Positions 1 to 6,940 of a stretch of DNA of 9,949 nucleotides are shown here, one piece after another; within the stretch, counting starts at the first letter, position 1, and every line of letters begins with the position of its first letter. Below the pieces are notes generated by a model that searched no databases, was not told the origin of the DNA, and saw only the letters and a program-made list of their open reading frames with translations. The stretch spans positions 1 to 9,949 of the forward strand of contig DATLBY010000130.1 of NCBI GenBank assembly GCA_035526665.1. The letters are read 5' to 3'. Origin of the DNA: DATLBY01 sp035526665 (GTDB lineage Bacteria > Acidobacteriota > Terriglobia > Bryobacterales > Bryobacteraceae). A program made the position numbers and the translations under genes.

Positions 1-1148
1 AGTTCGGCTTCGATCCACGGCCGGCACGCGGATACGTGCAGTCCTGACGGCTTTTGATGGATGCGCCGCTTTCCTCGTTCTTCGAAGCGAAAATGCTTTA
101 CAGCGTTGGTGAGATAGATGGCTTGGCGGTCCACACCAGCGGCCTGCAGCGCACGATTGAGCAATTGCCCGGCAGGCCCCACGAACGGGCGTCCCGACAG
201 ATCTTCCTGATCGCCCGGCTGTTCTCCCACCATCACCACGCGGGCGTTCGTAGGACCTTCACCGAAAACAGGCTGGGTTGCCCGAAGGTGAAGATCGCAG
301 CCCTGGCACGCCGACGCAGCCAGGCGCAACGCGGGAATCGTGTGTTCGCCCGGGATCCACGGTGCGGCGGAAGCGGGCTGATCATTCACCATAGTGAACG
401 TCCGGTCACCTGCATCCCGCAACAGTTCGTTGACGATACGTGATTCGGGGAGCGTAGCCCAATGGCGCACGGGCATCTCGGCCCGCATAGCCCGCAGATT
501 AGCCCGAGCCGGATTGAAGATAGAGGAGTAATAGGTTCGCCAGAGGTCCTCCATTTGTTCGTCGGCGGGAGCGGCTTCGCGCGGAAGGCCCGGACCGAAC
601 CGGAGTTGCGTGAGATCCCAGTAGGCGCTCTTATCGGGCGTGAGGATAGCCCAACGCATTGAGCCGAATCGCCGTACAAAGAAAGAAGCGCTTGCGCCGA
701 CAATCAAATGGTCCGGGCGATGCCATGCAACGTATTCCGGACCTTGCTCAGTCGCCACCTCCCGGAACCGCACGAACGCATGCATCTTGTGAATGTCGCG
801 ATGAACGGCTTTGTCCATTAAGCACAGGCGCCGTACGTCGTCATCAACGTCGATCTCCAGCAGATGCGGCTCTCCGTTGACCAATCGCCACAGCACGCGG
901 TACAGCACATTCCATTTATCAACATCACGAAACAACGCGGCGCTCTCGGCCAAACGAAGGAATTCGCGGGGAACGGAACCCGATGCGTCGGCCCCGCGGA
1001 CCGGCAGATGCTCGGCATGCATTTCCAACCGCGGTTGTCTGAGATGCGCATCCAGGAAATGAATGTCGCCGGGATGCAGGCCGCTCCTGAGGGAAGCCCG
1101 AGCATGGAGGCGCCATTCAGCAAAGCTATCCACGACGATCTGCTTCAC
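1..1148 (-). CDS. DUF4130-UdgX fusion, uracil-DNA-binding/glycosylase protein (3' part outside window)
   Basis: My translation of the minus strand from GTG at 1148-1146 stays open to the left edge (382 codons), so the C-terminus is missing. Residues ~1-240 match the DUF4130 (TIGR03915) pattern: FAEWR near the start, HRDIHKMHAFVRFRE from about 117, and IFNPAR at 210-215. Residues ~265 onward are a family-4-like uracil-DNA glycosylase of the UdgX type. Visible are CQGC (C281, C284) and C375 as Fe-S ligand candidates, GEQPGDQED at 308-316, FVGPAG, and the UdgX-specific loop KRRIH at 360-364. In Mycobacterium smegmatis UdgX the corresponding histidine (H109) bonds covalently to the deoxyribose after uracil removal, so H364 should be the suicidal nucleophile here. 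The start codon overlaps the stop of the upstream radical SAM gene (GTGA), which implies translational coupling and a shared role in DNA damage processing. Family assignment is secure; the role of DUF4130 is unknown. Confidence 0.93.
   Translation of the reverse strand, partial: MKQIVVDSFAEWRLHARASLRSGLHPGDIHFLDAHLRQPRLEMHAEHLPVRGADASGSVPREFLRLAESAALFRDVDKWNVLYRVLWRLVNGEPHLLEIDVDDDVRRLCLMDKAVHRDIHKMHAFVRFREVATEQGPEYVAWHRPDHLIVGASASFFVRRFGSMRWAILTPDKSAYWDLTQLRFGPGLPREAAPADEQMEDLWRTYYSSIFNPARANLRAMRAEMPVRHWATLPESRIVNELLRDAGDRTFTMVNDQPASAAPWIPGEHTIPALRLAASACQGCDLHLRATQPVFGEGPTNARVVMVGEQPGDQEDLSGRPFVGPAGQLLNRALQAAGVDRQAIYLTNAVKHFRFEERGKRRIHQKPSGLHVSACRPWIEAE
1145..1148 (-). promoter_or_regulatory. 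GTGA start/stop overlap (translational coupling)
   Basis: The GTG start of the DUF4130-UdgX gene (1148-1146) and the TGA stop of the radical SAM gene (1147-1145) share bases. Such overlaps usually mean the second gene is translated by ribosomes finishing the first, giving linked expression. This overlap also decides the start of the fusion protein: translation from it gives the conserved DUF4130 N-terminus immediately. Confidence 0.8.
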
Positions 1149-2386
1149 AGTTCTCCGGTTCTCGCCTCGAATAACGCGAGCTGCCGCGGCTGTTGGGCGA
1201 ATTGTTCCGGGAGCTTCACTGTGTCAATCTGCAGCGACGAAGGATTATGGTCCGCCGCGATGATGAAAAAAGCGGACTTCCTAACGGAGATTTTTAGCTT
1301 TGCTAAATCTTCCAACTTCAGCGCGTGAAACCTGCGTATCCCCAGAATACGTTTCACGTTGCGAACGCCGATTCCTGGAATTCGAAGCAGTGCAGAGCGG
1401 GAGGCCTTATTTACATCCACCGGGAAGAAGTCGCGGTGGCGCAAGGCCCAAGCCAACTTGGGATCCTTGTCCAGAGCGAGGTTCGGCGCCTCCGGGGTAG
1501 TGAGCTCATGCGCTTCAAACCCGTAGAAGCGCATCAACCAATCGGCCTGATACAGCCGATGCTCCCGTACCATGGGCGGACGTTGCAACGGAAGCGTCGG
1601 ATCGGCATGCGGGATGGGGCTGAAGGCGGAATAATAAACCCTTCGGAGGCGGTGATTGCGATACAGCTGGGACGCCTTACTGAGCACATCCTCGTCCGCC
1701 GCCGGCGTGGCGCCCACAATCATCTGGGTACTTTGGCCGGCAGGTGCAAAGACCGGCGATTTCGCTCGTCCTGTGGTCTTATCATTAGCTTCCAAGATCC
1801 CCCTTTGAATGACGAGCATCGCGTTTTCGATCTCTGGATGACTCTTGGCGGGGGCCAGCGCCTGCAACTCGGAATCTAAGGGCAATTCGATATTCGCGCT
1901 CAGCCGATCCGCCCACTTGCCCGCTTCCAAATAGAGCTCCGAGGCGGCCGACGGCACGGCTTTCAAATGAATGTACCCGCCGAAGTTATGTTCACTTCGC
2001 AAAATACGAGCCACGGAGATCAGCTGCTCCATCGTGTAATCGGGGTTTTGTATGATGCCGGAGCTGAGGAACAGTCCTTCGATGTAGTTGCGCTTATAAA
2101 ACTCGATCGTGAGAAACACTACCTCCTCGGGACTGAACCGTGCCCTCGGAGTATCGCTCGAAATCCGGTTCACGCAATAGCTGCAGTCGTAGATGCAGTA
2201 GTTTGTGAGCAGCACCTTGAGCAGAGACACACAGCGGCCATCGGGCGTATAGCTGTGACAGATGCCCATGCCTTCAGTGTTGCCGAGCCCTCCCTCGGAG
2301 CGCTTGCGATAGGATCCGCTACTGGCGCAGGATGCGTCGTACTTAGCGGCATCGGCGAGGATTTTCAGCTTGTCGTTGATTTCCAA
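1145..2386 (-). CDS. Putative DNA modification/repair radical SAM protein (TIGR03916 type)
   Basis: A complete 413-residue protein. The N-terminal KILADAAKYDASCASSG segment and GICHSYTPDGRC (41-52) are typical of the family. The radical SAM cluster motif CIYDCSYC supplies C64, C68 and C71 (CxxxCxxC), which bind the [4Fe-4S] cluster that cleaves S-adenosylmethionine. Residues ~323-363 form a helix-hairpin-helix DNA-binding module (VNKAS, then LRIPGIG at 334-340), as in DNA repair proteins. The start is a TTG: the frame contains no ATG or GTG between the upstream TAG and the conserved N-terminus, and no strong Shine-Dalgarno sequence is visible. The gene is followed directly by the DUF4130-UdgX gene with a 4-base overlap. 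Known family context: these genes occur next to DUF4130/UdgX genes and are presumed to act on DNA; the actual substrate and reaction are not established. The cytoplasmic location is inferred from the absence of a signal peptide. Confidence 0.93.
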   Translation of the reverse strand: MEINDKLKILADAAKYDASCASSGSYRKRSEGGLGNTEGMGICHSYTPDGRCVSLLKVLLTNYCIYDCSYCVNRISSDTPRARFSPEEVVFLTIEFYKRNYIEGLFLSSGIIQNPDYTMEQLISVARILRSEHNFGGYIHLKAVPSAASELYLEAGKWADRLSANIELPLDSELQALAPAKSHPEIENAMLVIQRGILEANDKTTGRAKSPVFAPAGQSTQMIVGATPAADEDVLSKASQLYRNHRLRRVYYSAFSPIPHADPTLPLQRPPMVREHRLYQADWLMRFYGFEAHELTTPEAPNLALDKDPKLAWALRHRDFFPVDVNKASRSALLRIPGIGVRNVKRILGIRRFHALKLEDLAKLKISVRKSAFFIIAADHNPSSLQIDTVKLPEQFAQQPRQLALFEARTGEL

Positions 2387-2500
2387 GGCTTTAACATTTA
2401 GATGCGCGCGGCCGTAGCTTGGCTTCGTCTAAAGTTTACAGCCTAGGCTCTGCGCGCCGGGATGAGCAACTCCTGCCGTCGCTCGATACGGGTTCCCGCA
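2387..2500. other. Intergenic gap with 10-bp palindrome
   Basis: A 114-bp gap between two genes on the minus strand. It contains the perfect palindrome AGCCTAGGCT at 2440-2449 and no T-rich run that would make a clear intrinsic terminator. I find no convincing -35/-10 pair for the radical SAM gene. Whether the creatininase homologue and the radical SAM gene share a transcript cannot be decided from the sequence. Confidence 0.4.
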
Positions 2501-3295
2501 TCAATGGTGATCAACTCGCGCCGCTATCTCTCGGGCGCGGAACTCCTGGATCAGGCGCACCATCCGCTCGGCCACTGCGTTTACAAATTTCTCACCTTTA
2601 TCCCTAGTTGCCTTCGTGGGATCGCCGACCGTACCCGTTCGGGAGTACCGGCTGAACCACTCCTGGAAAAAGATAGGCGAGGGAGCTTGCAAATCCCAGT
2701 AGAAGTGCTCGCTGGGCGTAAATGTTATATCACGCTCCGCCTTCTCGAACTGAACGAGATCCGGCCGCAAATACAGTAGGACGGATGTTTCGAGTTCACA
2801 CCCGTGCGCCATTCCACCGGGATACTCGGATTCGCGCAATTCATCAAAGAGCGGCTTTGGGATCAGGCTCCACCAAGATGCCATGGCGCAGATGGCGTCG
2901 GACTGTAAAGTGATGTTGCGCGCCGCAATATCCAGAAACGGAACGTTGCTCCCGTGGCCATTCACGAGTAAAATCTTCCGGAACCCGTGCCGGGCCAGGC
3001 TACAACCAATATCGGTCACATAACGGATTACGGTCTCGCCGTTCACGCTGATTGTTCCGGGAAAATCCATGTGGTGCTCATTGAACGAGTAGTACACCGG
3101 CGGCATCAGAATTGCCTCGGATGGAATCCGTTCGACGGCCAGGCGCGACATTTCTCCGGCCGTGAGCACGTCGGTCACAAGAGGGAGGTGGGGACCGTGT
3201 TGTTCCACAGTCCCGATGGGAAGCACAGCAACACGATTTTGGGCAACGGCTTCGCGGATCTCCGGCCAAGTGAATTCTTCGAATCGATATTTCAT
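2501..3295 (-). CDS. Creatininase-family amidohydrolase
   Basis: A 264-residue protein when started at ATG 3295-3293, the usual size for the creatininase family, whose members hydrolyse cyclic or linear amide bonds with a two-metal centre. Conserved elements, numbered from this start, are VEQHGPHLPL..D (E31, H33, D42: metal ligands by analogy with E34, H36 and D45 of creatininase), the family loop NGHGSN (H114), and HGCELETS (H164-S171, with E169). The glutamate next to the loop histidine in true creatininase (NGHYEN) is S here, as in many homologues with other functions, so I do not call it creatininase. A GTG at 3358 would add 21 poorly conserved residues (285 aa). Neither start has a clear ribosome binding site; MKYRFEEFTWPE fits the family N-terminus better. 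It is divergent from the enolase superfamily gene. No signal peptide is seen, so it is probably cytoplasmic. Substrate unknown. Confidence 0.9.
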   Translation of the reverse strand: MKYRFEEFTWPEIREAVAQNRVAVLPIGTVEQHGPHLPLVTDVLTAGEMSRLAVERIPSEAILMPPVYYSFNEHHMDFPGTISVNGETVIRYVTDIGCSLARHGFRKILLVNGHGSNVPFLDIAARNITLQSDAICAMASWWSLIPKPLFDELRESEYPGGMAHGCELETSVLLYLRPDLVQFEKAERDITFTPSEHFYWDLQAPSPIFFQEWFSRYSRTGTVGDPTKATRDKGEKFVNAVAERMVRLIQEFRAREIAARVDHH

Positions 3296-3370
3296 CAGAG
3301 TTTGGATTTGTCTTTCACTATATCGCTTGCGCTGGGACGCTGAAAGACTTTCAGGCACCGATGCGGCGGA

Positions 3371-3386
3371 TTGACATGCGGGTCAA
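3371..3386. promoter_or_regulatory. Inverted repeat TTGAC-N6-GTCAA in divergent promoter region
   Basis: A perfect 5-bp inverted repeat with a 6-base spacer lies between the divergently transcribed creatininase-family gene and enolase superfamily gene. Its left arm overlaps a TTGACA sequence (3371-3376) that matches a sigma-70 -35 box on the plus strand; the hexamer 17 bases downstream (TTCATT) is only a weak -10. The symmetry and position suggest an operator for a dimeric regulator that could control both genes. No regulator gene is present in the window. The operator role is inference. Confidence 0.45.
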
Positions 3387-3428
3387 CACAAGTTTCATTT
3401 CCATTCGTCCGTATGCCGATAATGTTTT

Positions 3429-3435
3429 GAGGGAG
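3429..3435 (+). promoter_or_regulatory. Ribosome binding site GAGGGAG
   Basis: A purine-rich Shine-Dalgarno sequence lies 7 bases before the GTG at 3443. It fixes that GTG as the start of the enolase superfamily gene. Confidence 0.7.
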
Positions 3436-3442
3436 TGAGCAA

Positions 3443-4576
3443 GTGGGCCAAACGAGAATCGCGTCGGTGAAAGCAATAGGATTGCGCGGGAAGACTCCGG
3501 AAGGAGGTTGGTCAAATGAAATCCAGCCCGACGATTGCGTCCAGACCCTGATTCGCATCCAAACCTCTGACGGATTGACGGGATGGGGCAGCGTTTTCAA
3601 CGGCGAACCGCTGGTCATTGGGGCACTGGAGATTCTGACTCCGCTATGCCTGAATGAAAACGCGCTGGAACCGGAGCGCGTGACAGAGAAGTTACACGAG
3701 AATACTTTCTGGCTCGGCCGCGGCGGCGCAGTCACCCACACGATCAGCGGCATAAACATCGCATTGTGGGACTTGCTGGGCAAGGCGACTGGACAACCCG
3801 TCGGCCGGTTGCTTGGTGGCCGCTACCGGGAGTCCGTGCTGCCTTACGCTTCCCTGCTGATGTCGCAACCTTCCGAGATGCGGGATGTGCTTGCTGAAAC
3901 GAGGCAAGATGGATTCCGTGCGTTCAAAATAGGCTGGGGTCCATTCGGACGCAAGAGCACCGCGCTGGATGAGCAGATCGTTCGTGCGGCGCGCGAGGCC
4001 GTGGGAGACGATTCCTTTCTGATGGTAGACGCCGGGGCCAGCGACGCGTTTTGGCCGCGGGACTATAAGTGGGCACTGCGGACCGCCGAAATGCTGGCCG
4101 AGCATCAGGTAACGTGGTTTGAAGAACCACTCAAACCCGATGCTCTCGAGGATTACGTTGCGCTACGTCGCCATGCACGCGTTCCCATTGCCGGCGGGGA
4201 GGTTCTGACCAGGCGGCAATCGTTTCGCCCGTGGCTGGAGCGGGGGGCATTTGATATTGTGCAGCCGGACGCAACGAAGGTCGGCGGTTTGAGCGAAGTA
4301 CGGCGTATCGCCTGGATGGCGGAGGAGTTCGGTGTACGTCTGATCCCGCACGGATGGAATACCGCCGTAGGCTTGGCTGCGGACCTGCAACTTGCGTCGG
4401 CGCTTCCTCATACCGACATGGTGGAATTTCTCACCGCTTCAGCTTTTGTACAGGATTTGACAGTGGGCAAGTGGCAACTGGATGAAAACGGCAAGCTCCC
4501 CATTCCGGACGGACCCGGACTGGGAATCAATATCGATGAGAAGGCGCTGTTGCAATACTCCGCAGCGCTGGCGTGA
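3443..4576 (+). CDS. Mandelate racemase/muconate lactonizing-type enolase superfamily enzyme
   Basis: A 377-residue protein, GTG start with good ribosome binding site. The N-terminal capping domain occupies roughly 1-130 and the (beta/alpha)7-beta barrel about 135-360. Mg2+ ligands by family alignment are D196 (MVDAG), E227 (WFEEPL) and E253 (AGGE). The general base lysine is K162 in AFKIGWG. The opposite-face catalytic dyad of the mandelate racemase subgroup is present as D276 (QPDATKVGG) and H303 (IPHGWN), with E328 (MVEFL) matching the electrophilic glutamate of mandelate racemase. Enzymes of this subgroup abstract the proton alpha to a carboxylate and then racemise, epimerise or dehydrate sugar acids and related hydroxyacids. 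The first lysine of the usual KxK is replaced by alanine (A160), which argues against assigning mandelate racemase itself. A sugar-acid dehydratase is the commonest outcome, but the substrate is not determined. It is probably cytoplasmic and diverges from the creatininase-family gene. Confidence 0.93.
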   Translation: MGQTRIASVKAIGLRGKTPEGGWSNEIQPDDCVQTLIRIQTSDGLTGWGSVFNGEPLVIGALEILTPLCLNENALEPERVTEKLHENTFWLGRGGAVTHTISGINIALWDLLGKATGQPVGRLLGGRYRESVLPYASLLMSQPSEMRDVLAETRQDGFRAFKIGWGPFGRKSTALDEQIVRAAREAVGDDSFLMVDAGASDAFWPRDYKWALRTAEMLAEHQVTWFEEPLKPDALEDYVALRRHARVPIAGGEVLTRRQSFRPWLERGAFDIVQPDATKVGGLSEVRRIAWMAEEFGVRLIPHGWNTAVGLAADLQLASALPHTDMVEFLTASAFVQDLTVGKWQLDENGKLPIPDGPGLGINIDEKALLQYSAALA

Positions 4577-4592
4577 GCCGGTCAGCCAACAG

Positions 4593-5522
4593 CTAATGCG
4601 GCGTGATGGGGTCGCGCAGATGCGCGATATTCGGGTACCCGTTAATCGCCAGGCGAGTGGAAGGCCCATTGCCGTGGAAGCGCGGCGCATGAAACGTAAA
4701 CGGCGGCACATAAACGACGTCGCCTTCGCTCGCAATGATAGTCCCGTGGTACTCCACCGGATAGCGGATCTGCCCTTGCATAATCAGCCAAAACTCGGAA
4801 GACTCCGGATGATAGTGACCCCGGTCCTTCGGATTCAGTGGAGGGAGATTCTTCTCTGAGCCATAGATGATGTTCGAAACGGCCCGATCGTCATGGACGA
4901 AGCGGCCACCTTTGTAGGCCGGGTCCTTTTCCAGTCCATACAGGTTAATATGCGGTTTATTACCGTTGTCGTAGGGCGCGGGCTTGCGATTCAGGACGAC
5001 GGGAATCCACTCGATTCCGGCGATCTTCGGGGGCTCGCTCGCCTTGGGGTATAGCGTGTGCGCGTTTGCGATGTTCACTTCGAACCGGAGTGCGGGCGTG
5101 TTGCCGACCGCTTCCATGCCATAAATCGTTTGCATCGGCGCCTGCACCATCGATCCCTTGGTGGCGACAAATGGCGCCTGGCCTTCGATCTCAAACCGGA
5201 TCTGCCCGTCCATCACAATCCACCACTCGCGTGTATCGGGATGAAAGCGCTTCGAGACCTTGGAGCCGGGGGCCATCGAAATATACTCCGCGTGCAGCAG
5301 CGGATCCGAGGCGATGACTTCGCGCCAGTCGGCCTTCCCCTTGTACTTCTCCTTCAGATCGGCAAACTTCGTATGCGGCTTATTGGGTGGAATCCACTTG
5401 CTCGCGGCAGCCGGCTTGGGCGCCCACGACGCCTCTTCCTTCGGGCCGCCTTGCTGCGCGACCGCCCAACCGCCGAGCAGACAGCCGGCAGACATCAGAG
5501 CCAATTTGCTGTGTGGTCGCAT
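4593..5522 (-). CDS. Exported bicupin (cupin domain protein)
   Basis: A 309-residue protein with an N-terminal signal peptide: basic MRPHSK, a hydrophobic stretch to about residue 20, and a plausible cleavage after AVA at 20-22. A basic, proline-rich linker leads to two cupin beta-barrels. The C-terminal cupin has a full metal site: H236 and H238 (HYH), E243, and H278 (FTFHAP). The N-terminal cupin (about 78-150) keeps only H94 and E99; the first histidine of HxH is R92 and the second motif has no histidine, so it has probably lost a metal. Cupins of this form bind Fe, Mn, Ni or Zn and serve as dioxygenases, isomerases or sugar/ligand binders; which applies here cannot be told. AAGGA at 5537-5533 lies 10 bases before the ATG. 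The gene follows the amidohydrolase gene after 15 bp and is probably co-transcribed; it converges on the enolase gene with 16 bp between stops. Confidence 0.88.
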   Translation of the reverse strand: MRPHSKLALMSAGCLLGGWAVAQQGGPKEEASWAPKPAAASKWIPPNKPHTKFADLKEKYKGKADWREVIASDPLLHAEYISMAPGSKVSKRFHPDTREWWIVMDGQIRFEIEGQAPFVATKGSMVQAPMQTIYGMEAVGNTPALRFEVNIANAHTLYPKASEPPKIAGIEWIPVVLNRKPAPYDNGNKPHINLYGLEKDPAYKGGRFVHDDRAVSNIIYGSEKNLPPLNPKDRGHYHPESSEFWLIMQGQIRYPVEYHGTIIASEGDVVYVPPFTFHAPRFHGNGPSTRLAINGYPNIAHLRDPITPH

Positions 5523-5537
5523 GTTCGCCAGGTCCTT

Positions 5538-6872
5538 TCAATTCGCCTTGTTTCCTGCGATATATACCGTGTCGATAGTGCGTGTATTCTTAATGTTTGC
5601 CAGTGGGTCGGCACGCAACACGATCAGATCCGCCCACTTTCCGCGCTCCAGAGTTCCAAGCTCTTTGGAAACACCCAAAAACTCAGCAGAACTCTTGCTC
5701 GCGGCAGTAATGACCTGCATGGGAGTAAGCCCTGCGTCCACCATCAGTTCCATCTCCCAATGCTCGAAGTACCCTGGAAAGCGCGCCGGCGGACCGGTAT
5801 CGGTTCCGAAACCGTACTTCACACCCGCGTCTGCCAAGCGTTTCAAATTCTTCTTCGCTGTCTCCAAAAATCCGGCATACAATTTGAAATCCGGATCCGC
5901 CGTGATTTTCTTCTGGTAGTCGGAGCTCTTCAGCGTGGCAATCACCCCCGGTGATACGGATCGAGTGAAAAACGGATCGTCCAGGAACGGGGCGTTCTTC
6001 CCGTACACCATCATCGAACCTTCACGCGCGAGCGTTGCAGCCATCTGCCAGGCGCCATGCTTCTTCATGCTTGCGATAAGAGCGCTGTCTACGGGCTTGT
6101 CACGGACGCTGTGAGCCAATCCGTCCAGTCCCGCCTCCACCAGTTGCTTGGCGTCGTCGAGATAGAAGATGTGTGCAGCCACCTTGAGATGGTCGCGGTG
6201 AGCCGCCTCGATGATCGCCTTCGATAGATCCATCGGAATCTTCTTTTGCTTGCCCAGGTGATCGTCTACCCAGATCTTGACCACGTCCACTTTCTTGGCC
6301 GCCAGCTCCGCCACGTCCTTTTTCACCTGGTCCGCATTCTCCACCTCGAAGGGGACACCCTTCATTCCGGGTGCGGACGTCGGATACCCGCCCTTTCCCG
6401 TGAAGCCGCGGTAGGCCGTGAAAACGCGCGTCGTAGCCGGCCGGCCGGCGCGTTGCTCGGAACGGACGTCCAGGATGAGAGGCTGATCGCTCCCCATACT
6501 CACCACTGAAGTCACCCCATAGGAAGCGTACGTCTTCAGATTTTTGTCCACGTTGGCCCGCGTAAAGTTCTTTGGGTCCTGGGTAAGTTCCGAGACGTTG
6601 CCGACGTGCCCATGCAGGTTGATAATGCCGGGCATGACATATTTCCCGGTGAGGTCGACGATCCGCGCCCCAGAAACTTTGGGCATCCGTGAACCGGGCC
6701 CGGCATATTCGATGCGCCCATCGCGGATGACCAGGGACGCGTTCGGCACCGGAGTCCCGCCCCGGCCGTCGATGAGGTTGAAATTCTGGAGGACAGTAAC
6801 CTCGGCAAAGACACAGCCGGTGGACAGCAGAATACCAGCGACGACTTTAACGGTTTGTGCGTGGACGCTCAT
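5538..6872 (-). CDS. Exported metal-dependent amidohydrolase (imidazolonepropionase/prolidase-like)
   Basis: A 444-residue protein. The N-terminal 23 residues form a signal peptide (hydrophobic VVAGILLSTG core, likely cleavage after VFA). C20 lies in STGC, which is a poor lipobox, so a lipoprotein is less likely than a periplasmic protein. Next come the flanking beta-sandwich strand (NLIDGRGG) and the strand-1 motif INLHGH (H87, H89). K199 (VKIW) is a candidate carboxylated lysine bridging two metals. H234, H254 (GLAHSV) and D358 (GTDTG) complete the amidohydrolase metal site. The C-terminus returns to the sandwich (LGTLERGKWADLIVL). Members hydrolyse amide, lactam or peptide bonds; the nearest typical relatives are imidazolonepropionase-like and Xaa-Pro dipeptidase-like enzymes, but the substrate is not predictable. 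It is probably the first gene of an operon with the exported cupin 15 bp downstream. Confidence 0.91.
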   Translation of the reverse strand: MSVHAQTVKVVAGILLSTGCVFAEVTVLQNFNLIDGRGGTPVPNASLVIRDGRIEYAGPGSRMPKVSGARIVDLTGKYVMPGIINLHGHVGNVSELTQDPKNFTRANVDKNLKTYASYGVTSVVSMGSDQPLILDVRSEQRAGRPATTRVFTAYRGFTGKGGYPTSAPGMKGVPFEVENADQVKKDVAELAAKKVDVVKIWVDDHLGKQKKIPMDLSKAIIEAAHRDHLKVAAHIFYLDDAKQLVEAGLDGLAHSVRDKPVDSALIASMKKHGAWQMAATLAREGSMMVYGKNAPFLDDPFFTRSVSPGVIATLKSSDYQKKITADPDFKLYAGFLETAKKNLKRLADAGVKYGFGTDTGPPARFPGYFEHWEMELMVDAGLTPMQVITAASKSSAEFLGVSKELGTLERGKWADLIVLRADPLANIKNTRTIDTVYIAGNKAN

Positions 6873-6881
6873 GGCCTGGGG

Positions 6882-6887
6882 ATTCTA
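6882..6887 (-). promoter_or_regulatory. Possible -10 box TAGAAT for the amidohydrolase-cupin operon
   Basis: On the minus strand TAGAAT (5 of 6 matches to TATAAT) ends 9 bases before the ATG at 6872. No good -35 sits 16-18 bases upstream. If used, the transcript would have almost no leader, which agrees with the weak ribosome binding site (only CAGG close to the start). Tentative. Confidence 0.3.
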
Positions 6888-6940
6888 TCACAAGCGGGCA
6901 CGATCAAAATCGAGGCACAGGTGGCGATATTGGCAGATGA

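Noticed and set aside
818..1123. Minus-strand open frames over the DUF4130 region (818-1123 and 925-1116)
   Set aside because: They are out of frame with the DUF4130-UdgX protein, are cysteine/arginine-rich and lack motifs; they are shadows.
1967..2401. Plus-strand open frame opposite the N-terminus of the radical SAM gene
   Set aside because: Antisense to conserved radical SAM motifs, with no ribosome binding site or domain of its own.
4577..4592. Bidirectional terminator between the converging enolase and cupin genes
   Set aside because: The 16-bp gap is too short, and no stable hairpin with T-runs is visible there.
5058..5954. Long plus-strand open frame (298 codons) opposite the cupin and amidohydrolase genes
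   Set aside because: It spans two well-supported genes on the other strand and has no recognisable domain; explained by GC-rich codon use.
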